NCBI RefSeq assembly: GCF_022012295.1
Contig: NZ_JAKLTN010000008.1
Coordinates: forward strand, 1-63,374
DNA: 63,374 nucleotides
From: Dechloromonas hankyongensis
Lineage (GTDB): Bacteria > Pseudomonadota > Gammaproteobacteria > Burkholderiales > Rhodocyclaceae
Reading direction: 5' to 3'
Part shown: one piece after another, positions 42,950 to 52,000 of the stretch
Position numbering within the stretch: position 1 is the stretch's first letter
Layout: every line of letters starts with the position of its first letter
Program-made: the position numbers and the translations under genes
Notes under the pieces: model-generated
Database searches by the model: none
What the model saw: the letters and a program-made list of their open reading frames with translations, nothing else
Told to the model about the DNA's origin: nothing

Positions 42950-45184
42950 TCATGCGTTAGTGGACGAGCTGATCGTGGTCTGGAGGGTAAATGCTTTGGC
43001 GATGCTTGCCGGGAGCAGGTGGTACCGGTCCAGATGCTTTGTGCCGTCTGCAATGCCATCGCCACGGTCGCTCAGCGTGAAAACGTTGAGAAAATCCATG
43101 TCGTAGGTGCCCGTCAAGGTGCGCAGATGGGTATTCAGACTCCGAATGACCTCGACCAGTTGCTTGCCGTGCTCTTCGGGAAAGTCAGCCAGGTCGAGGT
43201 TGGTGCAAGGTACGCCTGACACGATGAGCTGGTGCCCATACGGGCGGGCCGTGCGGTCGACGAAACGCAAATATCCTTCGGCGGTGCTGCGTGCGATATC
43301 GCTGATGCTCTTTCCCGGCGATGCCCGCCACGCTTTGAGGATACCTTCATCGGGGCGGCAATCGATTTCGCCGATACACAGAAGGATGGTCGATTGACGT
43401 GGCAATTCCGCCAGCAATGCCGTGAAGCGGTGCTTGAACTTGTTCGGATGGTCGTTGCCCAGATGCCATTCCTTGCAACCGCTGATCCAGTGGGCGCGAC
43501 AGTGGTAATCCGTCCCGTGGTAGCCAACGCGCAAGCCATGAGCGGCCAGTGCATGGCTTTCCCCGATGACTTCCATGGCGTTCCCGGCAGGCGGAAGTCC
43601 GGCCGGTTCGGGGTGCTGCTTCAGCAGTTGATCAAGGTAAAACCAGTAATTGGCCGCGATGCTTGAACCGGGGCCTGCAAGCGTCACGATTTCCCGGATC
43701 GATTCCAGACGATCCCGGCACGCAGCCGGCTTGCTGTCGAGAAAGTCCAGTACAGCCAGTCCGATGATCGCATCAAGTCTGATCGTCCCTGAAGCCAGTT
43801 CGGCGGTGGTGAGGTAGGCACGGCGTGCTGCCTCGATTTCACTGGAAAAAAGCGAGGTGTCGGCCAGGCTGTAGTGCGCCTCGGCAAAATTTCCTGCCTG
43901 TGCAATTGCACCGCGCAATGCGGTTTTTGCTTCTTCAAATTTTCCTTGCTCGCTTAGGGCGTTGCCAAGATTGAGCAGGGCCAGAGCATTATGTGGCGAT
44001 AGCGCCAGGGCTTGGCGGCACGCATCTTCAGATTCCGGGAAGCGGCCTTGCAACTTGAGGGATGCGCCGAGATTGTTGAGCGCCAGAAAATTGTCCGGCG
44101 CGTGCCGGAGTGCCTCGCGGTAGCAGGATTCGGCAGCGCCGTGCTGCAATTTGTCTTGCAGGACGTTACCCAGATTGACGTGGGCCTCGACAAAGCCCGG
44201 GTTCAATTCCAGCACGGTGCGGTATGCGGCTTCAGCCTCTTCCAGCGCACCCTGGAGATGAAATGCGCTGCCCAGGTTCAGGTAGGCGTCGGTATTCCGT
44301 GAATCCTTGTCGAGGATCTGTCGGTATACGGCGATTGCCTCCGGATATTTGCCGCTGGTCAGCAGGATTTGAGCAAGATTGTTTTGTGCTACCGAGAAAT
44401 CCGCACGGATTGCGACCGCTCGGCGATAGCAGGCCTCCGCCTCGCTGACATTGCTCTGCGCCTTGAAAGCATTGCCGAGATTGTTGTGCGCTTCGGGATA
44501 ATCCGGATTGAGTTGCAAGGCACGCTGAAAGTATCGTATGGCTTCGTCGTGCCGCTTCAACTCATTAACAATGGCACCCAAGCTGTTACAGGTTTCCGCG
44601 TCATCAGGCATCAACTCGGCGCATTTCTGCATGGCGGCCAAGGCGTCAGCGAAACGCTGCTGGGCATGCAGTGCCGCACCCAGTACCTTCCAGCTTAATG
44701 CATGCTGCGGGAAGGTTTCGCTGAGCTGGCGAGCCTGTTGTTCGCATTCGGTATGGCGACCACTATTGAAGTCGTCGAGCAGTGCCCGGAGTGCCTCCGG
44801 CGGCGGGCCAGACAAGCGCATTTCAATTGCCGCAATGGCTTGCGGTGACAAGCGGGCCTGTCGCTTGGCCCGTTCAACGACGCCAGCGACGACATCGGAT
44901 TGTCCCGACTGGATGAGCGCATCAATGTAAGCCAGCCAGTATTGGCTTTCCACCGGCCTAGTTTCAACCAGCCTCTTGAAATAAGGGAGGCTTTCAGTGG
45001 CCTGTTTAGATTGAACTTTGAGCACACCAAGGTTGTAGCAAGCCAGGGGCTCCATCGGCCAGCGCTTGAGTACGGCGAGGTAGCCTTTTTCCGCTTCTCG
45101 CAATAGACCTGCCTTGTGCAGATTGAGCGTCTCTTGAAGGGCTTGCAGGCATTTCTTGTCGATTGGTTGCGCACGCGCTGTCAT
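42950..45184 (-). CDS. TPR protein fused to a C-terminal SGNH-like hydrolase
   Basis: The 744-residue product has about a dozen tetratricopeptide repeats from about residue 20 to 480 (for example AHNNLGNAFKAQ and AYLNLGSAFHLQG; SPINDLY-like). The C-terminal domain is distinct: GESHALAAHG (about 541-550), CIGEIDCR (about 603-610) and DRYH (719-722). These resemble the serine, GxND and D-x-x-H blocks of SGNH/GDSL hydrolases. No signal peptide. GC is lower than around it. It lies downstream of a FliD-like gene, so a role in modifying flagellar or surface carbohydrate is possible but unproven. Confidence 0.8.
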   Translation of the reverse strand: MTARAQPIDKKCLQALQETLNLHKAGLLREAEKGYLAVLKRWPMEPLACYNLGVLKVQSKQATESLPYFKRLVETRPVESQYWLAYIDALIQSGQSDVVAGVVERAKRQARLSPQAIAAIEMRLSGPPPEALRALLDDFNSGRHTECEQQARQLSETFPQHALSWKVLGAALHAQQRFADALAAMQKCAELMPDDAETCNSLGAIVNELKRHDEAIRYFQRALQLNPDYPEAHNNLGNAFKAQSNVSEAEACYRRAVAIRADFSVAQNNLAQILLTSGKYPEAIAVYRQILDKDSRNTDAYLNLGSAFHLQGALEEAEAAYRTVLELNPGFVEAHVNLGNVLQDKLQHGAAESCYREALRHAPDNFLALNNLGASLKLQGRFPESEDACRQALALSPHNALALLNLGNALSEQGKFEEAKTALRGAIAQAGNFAEAHYSLADTSLFSSEIEAARRAYLTTAELASGTIRLDAIIGLAVLDFLDSKPAACRDRLESIREIVTLAGPGSSIAANYWFYLDQLLKQHPEPAGLPPAGNAMEVIGESHALAAHGLRVGYHGTDYHCRAHWISGCKEWHLGNDHPNKFKHRFTALLAELPRQSTILLCIGEIDCRPDEGILKAWRASPGKSISDIARSTAEGYLRFVDRTARPYGHQLIVSGVPCTNLDLADFPEEHGKQLVEVIRSLNTHLRTLTGTYDMDFLNVFTLSDRGDGIADGTKHLDRYHLLPASIAKAFTLQTTISSSTNA

Positions 45185-45493
45185 GTCCGTCCTTCATGCA
45201 TGGCCTAGTGCGGCTTCTCTGGTGCATTGGTGTAGGTCTCAGGCAGAACGCCTAGTTTAGGCGGACTGGCCGGCGCTCGCATCTTCCCTCTGCCGGAACA
45301 TCGCCTATCGAGCATTTTGTTGTCGAGATGTGTTTCGCTTTTCCCAACCATACCGGCGCAACCCGCAGCAGCTTCCGTGTAGCCTGATCTACCCGGCCGC
45401 TATTGATGGGCTGGTTTGTAAGTTTCCGTAATCGGCCGCCTCGGCTTCTTTCAAGCCAGGCTGGTGTTCTTCGTTTACACCAAAACCCTCAAT
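45185..45493. other. Intergenic gap, nothing recognised
   Basis: This 309 bp lies between the FliD-like gene and the TPR-SGNH gene. I see no gene, clear terminator or promoter; a flagellar sigma-28 match could not be confirmed by eye. Confidence 0.45.
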
Positions 45494-46492
45494 TCACCCG
45501 ATGCCGTGCTTCGCGTTGTAACTGGCCAATGCCTTGGCCACTTGCCCAGTCGGTTTCGCCGCATCGCCCAGGCCGAACTCGGCCTGCAGGGATGTCATGT
45601 TGGTGTCGATGTAGGCAATGGCGCGCGACAGGTTGTCCAGACGGTTATTGATGAAATTGCCGTCCGAGTTCAACAGCTCGGCTGCCTTGGCGAAATGCGT
45701 GGTGAAGTCTTGCAGCGCTCCCATGGCCGCTGTCTTGTCGTTGGCAAGCGTGGCGTTCAGTCGGGCGTTATCGACGGTCGCCAGCTTCGTCACCGGATCG
45801 ATGCTCAGTCCAAGATCAGCCATGCCGTGCAGCCCTTCCTTGGCACCGTAGAAGGGATTGGCGATGCTCTGCTCCAGCTCCCATTGCGACACCTTGGCCG
45901 CCTGCGTGCCGGCCAGCATGCCGCCATCCTGCAACTCACTGCCGAAACGCTGAATCCAGCCATTGTAGGCATCGGCAAAGGCCTGCACGCGGCGCTGGAT
46001 TTCCTCGCCGCTGGCCGACGCATCGGTGCCGCCCAGCGTGATGGCCTCCCGCTGCAAGGCCGACACATAGGCTTTCATATCGGTCATTTCGGACGATTCG
46101 GCCTTGTAGTTGACAGCCTTGGTGTTGATGTTCGTCATCATTCGGTAGGCCGACTCCGGGTCGAACAGCGACATGTTGCGCCCAGTCGCTGAAATGCCAT
46201 TCATACCGCTGATGCCGGCAGCACTGCCCAGCATGGCATCCAGCGCTGAGTTGCCGGATGTTTTGCCGGTCCCGAGAATATCGGCAAAGTTTGCCCCGCC
46301 CGATACCTTGCTGGAGGCCTGAAGGGACGAAACCAGCGTGCCGACGGATTGCGATTGAATATTCGCCATCTGCAACTTAAGGGCGGACGAAAAATCCGCT
46401 ACCCCAGCCGAACCCGCCGCTGTCGTCTTCGCATTGCTGCCCTGGAGTTTGGAGAAATCGAAACTCCCGCTGTTGATTCCATTGACCGACAT
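45494..46492 (-). CDS. Orphan flagellar hook-associated (FliD-like) protein
   Basis: The 332-residue protein is Ser/Gly/Ala/Asn-rich. It has the C-terminal features of FliD-type filament caps: FADAYNGWIQRFG (about 190), ANPFYGAKEGLHGMADLGLSID in part, LATVDNARLNATLANDK, and a helical end with FINNRLDNLSRAIAYID. The N-terminal third is low-complexity. No other flagellar gene is in the window, and the protein is shorter than usual FliD. GGAGG sits 5-6 bp before the ATG. It could be a cap-like surface protein rather than true FliD. Confidence 0.6.
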   Translation of the reverse strand: MSVNGINSGSFDFSKLQGSNAKTTAAGSAGVADFSSALKLQMANIQSQSVGTLVSSLQASSKVSGGANFADILGTGKTSGNSALDAMLGSAAGISGMNGISATGRNMSLFDPESAYRMMTNINTKAVNYKAESSEMTDMKAYVSALQREAITLGGTDASASGEEIQRRVQAFADAYNGWIQRFGSELQDGGMLAGTQAAKVSQWELEQSIANPFYGAKEGLHGMADLGLSIDPVTKLATVDNARLNATLANDKTAAMGALQDFTTHFAKAAELLNSDGNFINNRLDNLSRAIAYIDTNMTSLQAEFGLGDAAKPTGQVAKALASYNAKHGIG

Positions 46493-46841
46493 ATCGCCTC
46501 CAACTGTATGAAAGGCCAAAGGCCCTCGTCCTGCTCTACGTCCGATTACAAGCAACAACTACACCAATGTTTGGCTCGGCCGTGGCTTATGGCAACTCGC
46601 CGCTAGACATTCCGGCCGGCCCGCTTGCAACACAAGGAAGCACAAGGCAATGGAAGTCCCTGGCTGAATTTCAATGGTCAATGGACTGACCCGAAAACGG
46701 CCGACACGTTCCCGGCAAGGCAGGTAATTTTGCCGGCGAGGCGGCAAGGCCGATCAGGAATGATCTGGCCGATTTTTGGGATATTGCGAAGGTGTGGCGA
46801 GGTCAGGCGGGCGGCCGGGTTGAAACCGGCCGCCTTGTCGT
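46493..46841. other. Intergenic gap with hairpin
   Basis: 349 bp without a supported gene between the FliD-like gene and the end of the iron operon. It carries the hairpin at 46810-46834 near its right end and otherwise shows nothing I can name. Confidence 0.5.
46810..46834 (-). terminator. GC-rich hairpin at the end of the ftr operon
   Basis: GGCGGCCGG and CCGGCCGCC form a 9-bp stem around a 7-base loop, 8 bp after the ftrD stop. No U-tract follows, so termination is only likely. Confidence 0.55.
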
Positions 46842-48233
46842 TTACCAGACGAAGAACACCAGGCTCCAGATCGTGACCATCAAACTGACGGGTAGGACCA
46901 TGGTGATCCAGGCGATGGATTTCTTGCCGATGTTTTCAGGCGAGCGGCGCACCAGTTGCAGCGCCAGCCACAGGCTGCCGGAAGCGCCGAGGGTGAGCAG
47001 GGCGATGCGGAAATAGGGCAGCCAGCCGAGCCAGAAATGTTCGGCTTTCAGGTGAGTGACGGTGAGCATCGACAGGCCGAGGATGACGCTGGCGGCAGCC
47101 ATCGGCGCCAGGGCCAGGGCGAAGCGTTGCCAGCTCAGGTGCTCGCTCTTGACCAGACGGGAGGCGATGGCTGGGCCAATGAGGAGCAGGCTGCCGAGCA
47201 GGAAGCCACCGCCGAGCAGGTAGCCGAGGATCAGTGCGCCGTCGAGCCAGGTGAAGAGGTCGCTGGCTTCCGGGTAATGGGTGAGCAGCCACCACGGCAC
47301 GTCGTTGTCGAGCAGGGTGAAATGGTCGTGTTCGACCAGCCATTCTGCGGCGGCGATCTTGATGTGCAGCAGCCACGGGCTGACCGTCCACTGGAAGGCG
47401 GCAGTGGCGACGCCGAGTACGCCATAGACCAGGGTCAGCACGTCCGGCGTCTTGGCCGGGTTGTTGAAGTCGAGCACTTCGCTGAAAGGCGAACGCCACG
47501 ACAGGGCGACGGCATCGCGCTGGCCGGCGCAGCGGCCGCAGCTATGGCATTCGCCGGCGCTGGTCATGCGCCGGACGTCGACGAGCGGGGCGCAATTGAC
47601 CGGCTGGAACTCGCCTTCGTAGCGGTCCCAGGCAGCGCGGTCAACCTTGTAGTGTAGGGGAGCGATCTTGGCCAGCACGGCGAAGACGCCGGAAGCCGGG
47701 CACAGGTAGCGGCACCAGATGCGCTTCTCGCGGCCGTAGAGCAGGCCGATGACGATGGCGGCGATGGTCGAGCCGCCGAGCACCAGCAGGGCAGCCTGCG
47801 GATATTCGTAGACGCTGACCAGCTGGCCGTAGACGGTGGTGCAGATGAAGGCAACGAAGGGCCAGCCGGCCCATTTCAGCCAGCCGGGCAGGGCCTTGCC
47901 GCGGCCGTACTGGCTGATCCATTCGGAAATGAAGCCTTCCGGGCAGAACAGGCCGCACCAGACGCGGCCCATGGTCACCGTGGCGATCATGACGCCGGGC
48001 CACCACAGACCCCAGAAGCAGAACTGGGCGAACAGGCGCAGGTTGTCCCAGATATGGGCGTCTTCCGGCGGCAGTGGCAGGAAAGCGGGAATGACCACCA
48101 GGCCGGCATAGACCACAACAACCAGCCACTGCACGGCGATGATCGGGGCGCGATAGCGGCGCAGCAGCAGGCCGAGCTTCTCGATCCGGCTGCGCGGCTG
48201 GCTGGGGTGGAAGCGCAGGATGTGCTCAGCCAT
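46842..48233 (-). CDS. ftrD: FtrD-type membrane 4Fe-4S polyferredoxin
   Basis: The 463-residue membrane protein has about ten hydrophobic segments and Fe-S cysteine motifs: CGLFCPEGF, CRYLCPASG and CHSCGRCAG. It resembles NapH/CcoG-like polyferredoxins and the FtrD protein of Bordetella. FtrD is thought to accept electrons in oxidative uptake of Fe(II) by FtrABCD. Its ATG overlaps the end of ftrC (ATGGCTGA). It is the last gene of the run. Confidence 0.88.
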   Translation of the reverse strand: MAEHILRFHPSQPRSRIEKLGLLLRRYRAPIIAVQWLVVVVYAGLVVIPAFLPLPPEDAHIWDNLRLFAQFCFWGLWWPGVMIATVTMGRVWCGLFCPEGFISEWISQYGRGKALPGWLKWAGWPFVAFICTTVYGQLVSVYEYPQAALLVLGGSTIAAIVIGLLYGREKRIWCRYLCPASGVFAVLAKIAPLHYKVDRAAWDRYEGEFQPVNCAPLVDVRRMTSAGECHSCGRCAGQRDAVALSWRSPFSEVLDFNNPAKTPDVLTLVYGVLGVATAAFQWTVSPWLLHIKIAAAEWLVEHDHFTLLDNDVPWWLLTHYPEASDLFTWLDGALILGYLLGGGFLLGSLLLIGPAIASRLVKSEHLSWQRFALALAPMAAASVILGLSMLTVTHLKAEHFWLGWLPYFRIALLTLGASGSLWLALQLVRRSPENIGKKSIAWITMVLPVSLMVTIWSLVFFVW

Positions 48234-49029
48234 GGGAGGTTTTCCGCCAGGCGAACAGCACGGCGCCCCAGTAGCCGGCCCAGAGCAGCAATTCAGAAAG
48301 CGGCGGCCGGGCGCGATAGCCGGAGAAGTCGGCGAACAGCTTGCCGCCCTTGGTCGTGTCGTCGAGCAGCAGCGAGGTATCCCACACCGGATCGAGCAGG
48401 GTCGGCAGATAGCCGGCACCAATCAGGCGGTCAAGGGCGGCGACGAGCAGGGCCGAGGCCAGTACCAGCAGCAGGATGGAGGACAGACGCAGAAGCAGGG
48501 CGATATTGAGCCGGGCCAAGCTCTTCGCGGCCAGCCAGGCGGTAAAACCGGCGGCGGCGAAGCCGGTAATGGTGCCGATGGCCAGGGCGCTCATTTCGCC
48601 GCCCTGGGCCAGGCCGTAGAGGAAGATCACCGTTTCGGCGCCTTCGCGGGCCACGGCCAGCGCGGCGACGACGGCCACGCCGAGAAAGCCGGAACGTTCG
48701 GCGGCGGCCGCCAGATCGGCATGCAGCCGGGCTTTCATGGTTCGGCCATGCTTGCGCATCCACAGCACCATCTGGGTAATCAGGCCGGCGGCAACGAACA
48801 GGGTCGCGGTCTGGAAGATTTCCAGCGCCTCTCCAGTCAGCTCGTCCTGCACCGAGAGCAGCGCCCAGCCGAGCAGCAGGGCCATGCCGGCGCCGGCGGC
48901 GAGGCCGAGGAAAAGGGCGCGCTTGCCCTTGCCCGTGTCGTCGTTGGCCTGCAGCCAGGCGTAGAGAATCCCGGCGATCAGGAAGGCCTCGAGGCTTTCC
49001 CGCCACACGACAAAAATTGCGTTACCCAT
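48226..49029 (-). CDS. ftrC: FTR1-family iron permease
   Basis: The 267-residue protein has seven hydrophobic segments with the FTR1 iron motifs: RESLEAFLI near the N-terminus and REGAETVIF in the middle. It is the inner-membrane iron permease, equivalent to FtrC in Bordetella or FetM/EfeU elsewhere. It overlaps ftrD by 8 bp and is preceded by a 54-bp gap with a GGCTGG-type repeat. Confidence 0.93.
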   Translation of the reverse strand: MGNAIFVVWRESLEAFLIAGILYAWLQANDDTGKGKRALFLGLAAGAGMALLLGWALLSVQDELTGEALEIFQTATLFVAAGLITQMVLWMRKHGRTMKARLHADLAAAAERSGFLGVAVVAALAVAREGAETVIFLYGLAQGGEMSALAIGTITGFAAAGFTAWLAAKSLARLNIALLLRLSSILLLVLASALLVAALDRLIGAGYLPTLLDPVWDTSLLLDDTTKGGKLFADFSGYRARPPLSELLLWAGYWGAVLFAWRKTSHG

Positions 49030-49043
49030 GCTGTGCTCCGTGC

Positions 49044-49084
49044 TTGCTGGCTATTTTTTTGAATTGGCTGGCTGGCAGCTGGCT
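49044..49084. repeat. GGCTGGCTGG intergenic repeat, copy 1 (ftrB-ftrC)
   Basis: TTGCTGGCT (49044-49052) and TTGGCTGGCTGGCAGCTGG from 49064 fill most of the gap before ftrC. The same element is in three other gaps of the operon (51502, 53430, 55067). Confidence 0.7.
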
Positions 49085-49416
49085 TACTTGGCGACGATCT
49101 TGCCTTGCCCGGTTTCCGGGTGGAAATCGTCAAAAAACTTGTAGCTTCCCGGTTTCATCGGAAAGAAAACCAGGCTGCGCGTGACGCCGGGCGCAAGCAC
49201 CAGTTCCTTCTTCAGTTCGAGACTCTCGAATTCCGCGGCACCTGGCCCCTCGTTCTTCACCTCCAGCCGGAAGCGCGTGTTGGCAGGCACTTCCAGCGTT
49301 TCGGGAAAGAGACGGCCTTCCTTCATCAACAGCTTGTAGGTCGGCATGTCGTCGGCCAGTGCAGCGCCGGACGCGAATAATAGGCTGAATACCGCGGAAA
49401 GGAGAGCGTGTTTCAT
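49084..49416 (-). CDS. ftrB: Periplasmic cupredoxin FtrB
   Basis: The 110-residue protein has a signal peptide (cleaved near ALA-DDM) and a small cupredoxin-like fold: ETLEVPANTRFRLEVKNEGPG and PMKPGSYKFFDDFHPETGQG. Its equivalent in Bordetella, FtrB, is proposed to oxidise Fe(II) or relay electrons. A conventional Cys copper ligand is absent; His and Met residues could bind metal. It lies 7 bp after the porin-like gene. Confidence 0.82.
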   Translation of the reverse strand: MKHALLSAVFSLLFASGAALADDMPTYKLLMKEGRLFPETLEVPANTRFRLEVKNEGPGAAEFESLELKKELVLAPGVTRSLVFFPMKPGSYKFFDDFHPETGQGKIVAK

Positions 49417-49423
49417 ATGTTTC

Positions 49424-50893
49424 TCAATAGGCGATGTTGGCGCGCACGGCGAAGACCTTGACCGACTTGGCGTCGGCATTGCCGCCGCCGTTGGTCACGT
49501 ACTGGAAGTCCGGCGACAGTTCGAACTGCGGCGACAGGCGATAACGATAGTAGATTTCTGTGACCTTCTCGGCGCCTTGCGGCGTGAAAGCGTAGGCCGC
49601 CATTGTATGCGCGTCGTCCAGCCAGGCGTTCTGCGGCGTCGTGCGGTAACCCTTGCCGGATTGCAGCCAGGCGCTGGCGATACCGATGGCGTCGGCACCG
49701 CGATTCCAGTAGCCGCCCGAGAATTCGGCGCCGACCGTCGCTGCCTGGTTGAACGGCAGTTCACCCTTGATCATCTTGCCGTAGCGGCCGAAGACGGTGA
49801 TGCCGTCGCCGATGCGCTGGTCGATGGAGACGCCGATGCCGGTATGCTTGGATTGGTTGCCGTCCCAATCGGTGCCCTGGCTGCGGTTCCAGCCGTAGAT
49901 GCGGTAGTTGCCGAGCAGGCCGTCAAAACGCATCTGTTTCTCGGCCTGCACCATCAGCAATGGCGAGGACAGGCTGCGCTGGTAGTTGGAGCCGCGGTCG
50001 CCGGCGCCGAACAGACCGATCGAGATGCGCCACGGTTGCGGTTTGTCGAACCAGTTCAGGTAAGAGGCAACGAAGCCCGGCTGGAAGCCGTTGGCATCGA
50101 CGCCGACTTCGCCGCCGGCATCGAGCAGCGGGTTGTGCACGAAGACCGAATTCAGGAACTGCTTCGATTCGTCGCCGCCGCCCTTGTTCTGGTCGAAGAA
50201 GCCGAAGATGTCCATCTTGCCGAAGGTCAGCTCCAGCGTTTCCCGCGAATAGGGCTTGAAGCCGAGGAAGGGCAGCGGAATCGAGGCCTGGTACCAGGCC
50301 TGGCCGAGGATGGTCACCGAGTCGTCCGGGCTGGCGCCGGAGGCGCGGAAAGCAAGGGCGTTCGGCGCGCTGGCAAAATGGCCGAGGTTGGAGAAGGCGG
50401 CGTTCAGACCGAGGCCCTGACCCATGCGCAGATGGGCGAACAGCTTGTGGTCGATATCGCCGACCGGCTTGAGGGGTAGTTCGACGGAAACGTCGGCGCG
50501 GTAGTTCAGTTGCGACGGGCCGTTTTCCAGTCCGTCAGGGAGGCCGTAGGCCTTCTGGCCCACCGTCGCCAGCGAAGCGCCGACTTTGATGCCGTCGAGT
50601 GCCTCGGCGATCTTCTGGGCCTTCTTCATGTTCAGCTGGTCCTTCTCGACCGCCTTGAGGCGGACGGTCAGTTCCGGCTCGTCTTCGGACAGGCGCGGGC
50701 TGTCCAGCGATTGGGCGACCTTGGTGTTTTCGCCCTTGAGTTCCTTGACTTCCTTTTCCAGCTCGGCGTTGCGGGCTTCGAGCCTCTCCATGCGTTCCAT
50801 CAGCTTTTGCAGCATGGCGCTATCCGAGGCGGCGAGGGCGGGCAGGGCCAGCCCCGCCGCGACAAGCGCAGCGGTCAATTTGGCGAGTTGCAT
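49424..50893 (-). CDS. Carbohydrate-type outer-membrane porin inside the iron operon
   Basis: The 489-residue protein starts with a signal peptide (cleaved near PALA-ASD), followed by a coiled coil (residues about 26-60, MLQKLMERMERLEARNAELE). The long beta-barrel ends in a terminal Tyr (ANIAY). It matches the OprB-like/carbohydrate-selective porin group. Its place, 3 bp after ftrA and 7 bp before ftrB, suggests an outer-membrane channel for the Ftr substrate. That is inference. Confidence 0.82.
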   Translation of the reverse strand: MQLAKLTAALVAAGLALPALAASDSAMLQKLMERMERLEARNAELEKEVKELKGENTKVAQSLDSPRLSEDEPELTVRLKAVEKDQLNMKKAQKIAEALDGIKVGASLATVGQKAYGLPDGLENGPSQLNYRADVSVELPLKPVGDIDHKLFAHLRMGQGLGLNAAFSNLGHFASAPNALAFRASGASPDDSVTILGQAWYQASIPLPFLGFKPYSRETLELTFGKMDIFGFFDQNKGGGDESKQFLNSVFVHNPLLDAGGEVGVDANGFQPGFVASYLNWFDKPQPWRISIGLFGAGDRGSNYQRSLSSPLLMVQAEKQMRFDGLLGNYRIYGWNRSQGTDWDGNQSKHTGIGVSIDQRIGDGITVFGRYGKMIKGELPFNQAATVGAEFSGGYWNRGADAIGIASAWLQSGKGYRTTPQNAWLDDAHTMAAYAFTPQGAEKVTEIYYRYRLSPQFELSPDFQYVTNGGGNADAKSVKVFAVRANIAY

Positions 50894-50896
50894 GGC

Positions 50897-51442
50897 TTAG
50901 TACCCGCCCTTTTTGCCGATGCCGACGTAGGTGAATTCGTATTCGACTTCGATCGGCTTGAACCACGGGCGGACGCCGGTGGCGCGGTCGGTATGGCGGC
51001 CGAAATGGGCGTGTGGGTTGGCCGACGGCGGCAGCACGGTGTACTTCACCTTGTACTTGCCGGGACCGGCCAGCTTGATGTTGTCGCCGTAGTGCGGGCC
51101 GTCGTTGGCGACCATAGGCATGAATTCGCCGGCCACCTTGAAATCGCCGCCGATCTTGGAAACTTCGAATTTGACGACGAGGTAGGGAATCCAGGCGCCT
51201 TCTTCGAAACCGTTCGGGTTGTTGGCCAGCGCGTGGATGTCGGCCTCGATGTGGATGTCGGATTCGCTCGCCTTCTTCATCATGCCTTCCGGTTCCATTT
51301 CGACCGGTTGCAGATAGACGGCGGCGATTTCCATCCCGGCGCGCTGTTGCGGCACGCCGATCGGGTATTCGATGGCCAGGGCCGGAGCGGCCAGGGCGGC
51401 GGACAGCGCCAGAGCGGAGATGAGTTTCTTGGTGGACAGCAT
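50897..51442 (-). CDS. ftrA: P19-family periplasmic iron-binding protein FtrA
   Basis: The 181-residue protein is of P19/Tpd/FetP type. It has a signal peptide ending ALA, EYPIGVPQQRAGMEIAAVYL, a methionine-rich MEPEGMMKKASESDIHIEAD region, and HYGDNIKL plus HAHFGRHTDR. The Met, His and Asp/Glu sites bind copper and iron in relatives. It is the periplasmic component of the FTR1-dependent uptake system, and the first of the ftr genes after exbD. Confidence 0.92.
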   Translation of the reverse strand: MLSTKKLISALALSAALAAPALAIEYPIGVPQQRAGMEIAAVYLQPVEMEPEGMMKKASESDIHIEADIHALANNPNGFEEGAWIPYLVVKFEVSKIGGDFKVAGEFMPMVANDGPHYGDNIKLAGPGKYKVKYTVLPPSANPHAHFGRHTDRATGVRPWFKPIEVEYEFTYVGIGKKGGY

Positions 51443-51501
51443 GTGGTAAGACTCCCTGAAAGTCTCTGGCTCGCTTACCGCAACACCGCTAGCTATCCGT
51501 T

Positions 51502-51530
51502 TTGGCTGGCTGGCGTTGGGCTGGCTGGCT
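51502..51530. repeat. GGCTGGCTGG intergenic repeat, copy 2 (exbD-ftrA)
   Basis: TTGGCTGGCTGGC and GGGCTGGCTGGCT lie in tandem about 6 bp apart in the 131-bp gap between exbD and ftrA. Confidence 0.75.
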
Positions 51531-51573
51531 CGAGGATTATTGAATGAGTGAAATTGTAAAGGTTGAAAAAGGT

Positions 51574-51999
51574 TCAGCGGTGTTCTGATCCCGGTTGGGT
51601 GACAAACCCGATCTTGGCCAGCCCGGCGCGACGAGCCGCACTCATCGTTTCGGCCACGGCTTCGTAGCGGGTGGCGCGGTCGGCCTTCAAGTGCATTTCG
51701 ACATTGGCGTCCTGGGCCACGGCGGCGCGGAACTTCTCTTCCAGGCTGGCCGGGGAAACCGCTTCGCTCCCAACGAAGACGGCATTCTCGGCATTGATCG
51801 ACACCTGCAGCGTCATCGGCTTTTCCGGCGTCGGCGTGCTGGCGGCACGCGGAAGGTCGACCTTGACCGAGTGCGTCATCAGCGGCGCGGTGATGATGAA
51901 GATGATGAGCAGGACCAGCATGACGTCGACCAGCGGCGTCATGTTGATTTCCGCTGTCGGCATCTGGGTGCCTTGCGAGTTGAAGCTGCCGAGTGCCAT
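51574..51999 (-). CDS. exbD: Biopolymer transport protein ExbD
   Basis: The 141-residue protein has the ExbD/TolR layout: a cytoplasmic N-terminus, one transmembrane helix (LVDVMLVLLIIFIITAPLM, about 24-42) with the functional Asp in PLVDVMLV, and a periplasmic domain. With ExbB and TonB it converts proton-motive force into outer-membrane transport. It starts immediately after exbB (1-bp gap). Confidence 0.93.
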   Translation of the reverse strand: MALGSFNSQGTQMPTAEINMTPLVDVMLVLLIIFIITAPLMTHSVKVDLPRAASTPTPEKPMTLQVSINAENAVFVGSEAVSPASLEEKFRAAVAQDANVEMHLKADRATRYEAVAETMSAARRAGLAKIGFVTQPGSEHR

Positions 52000-52000
52000 G

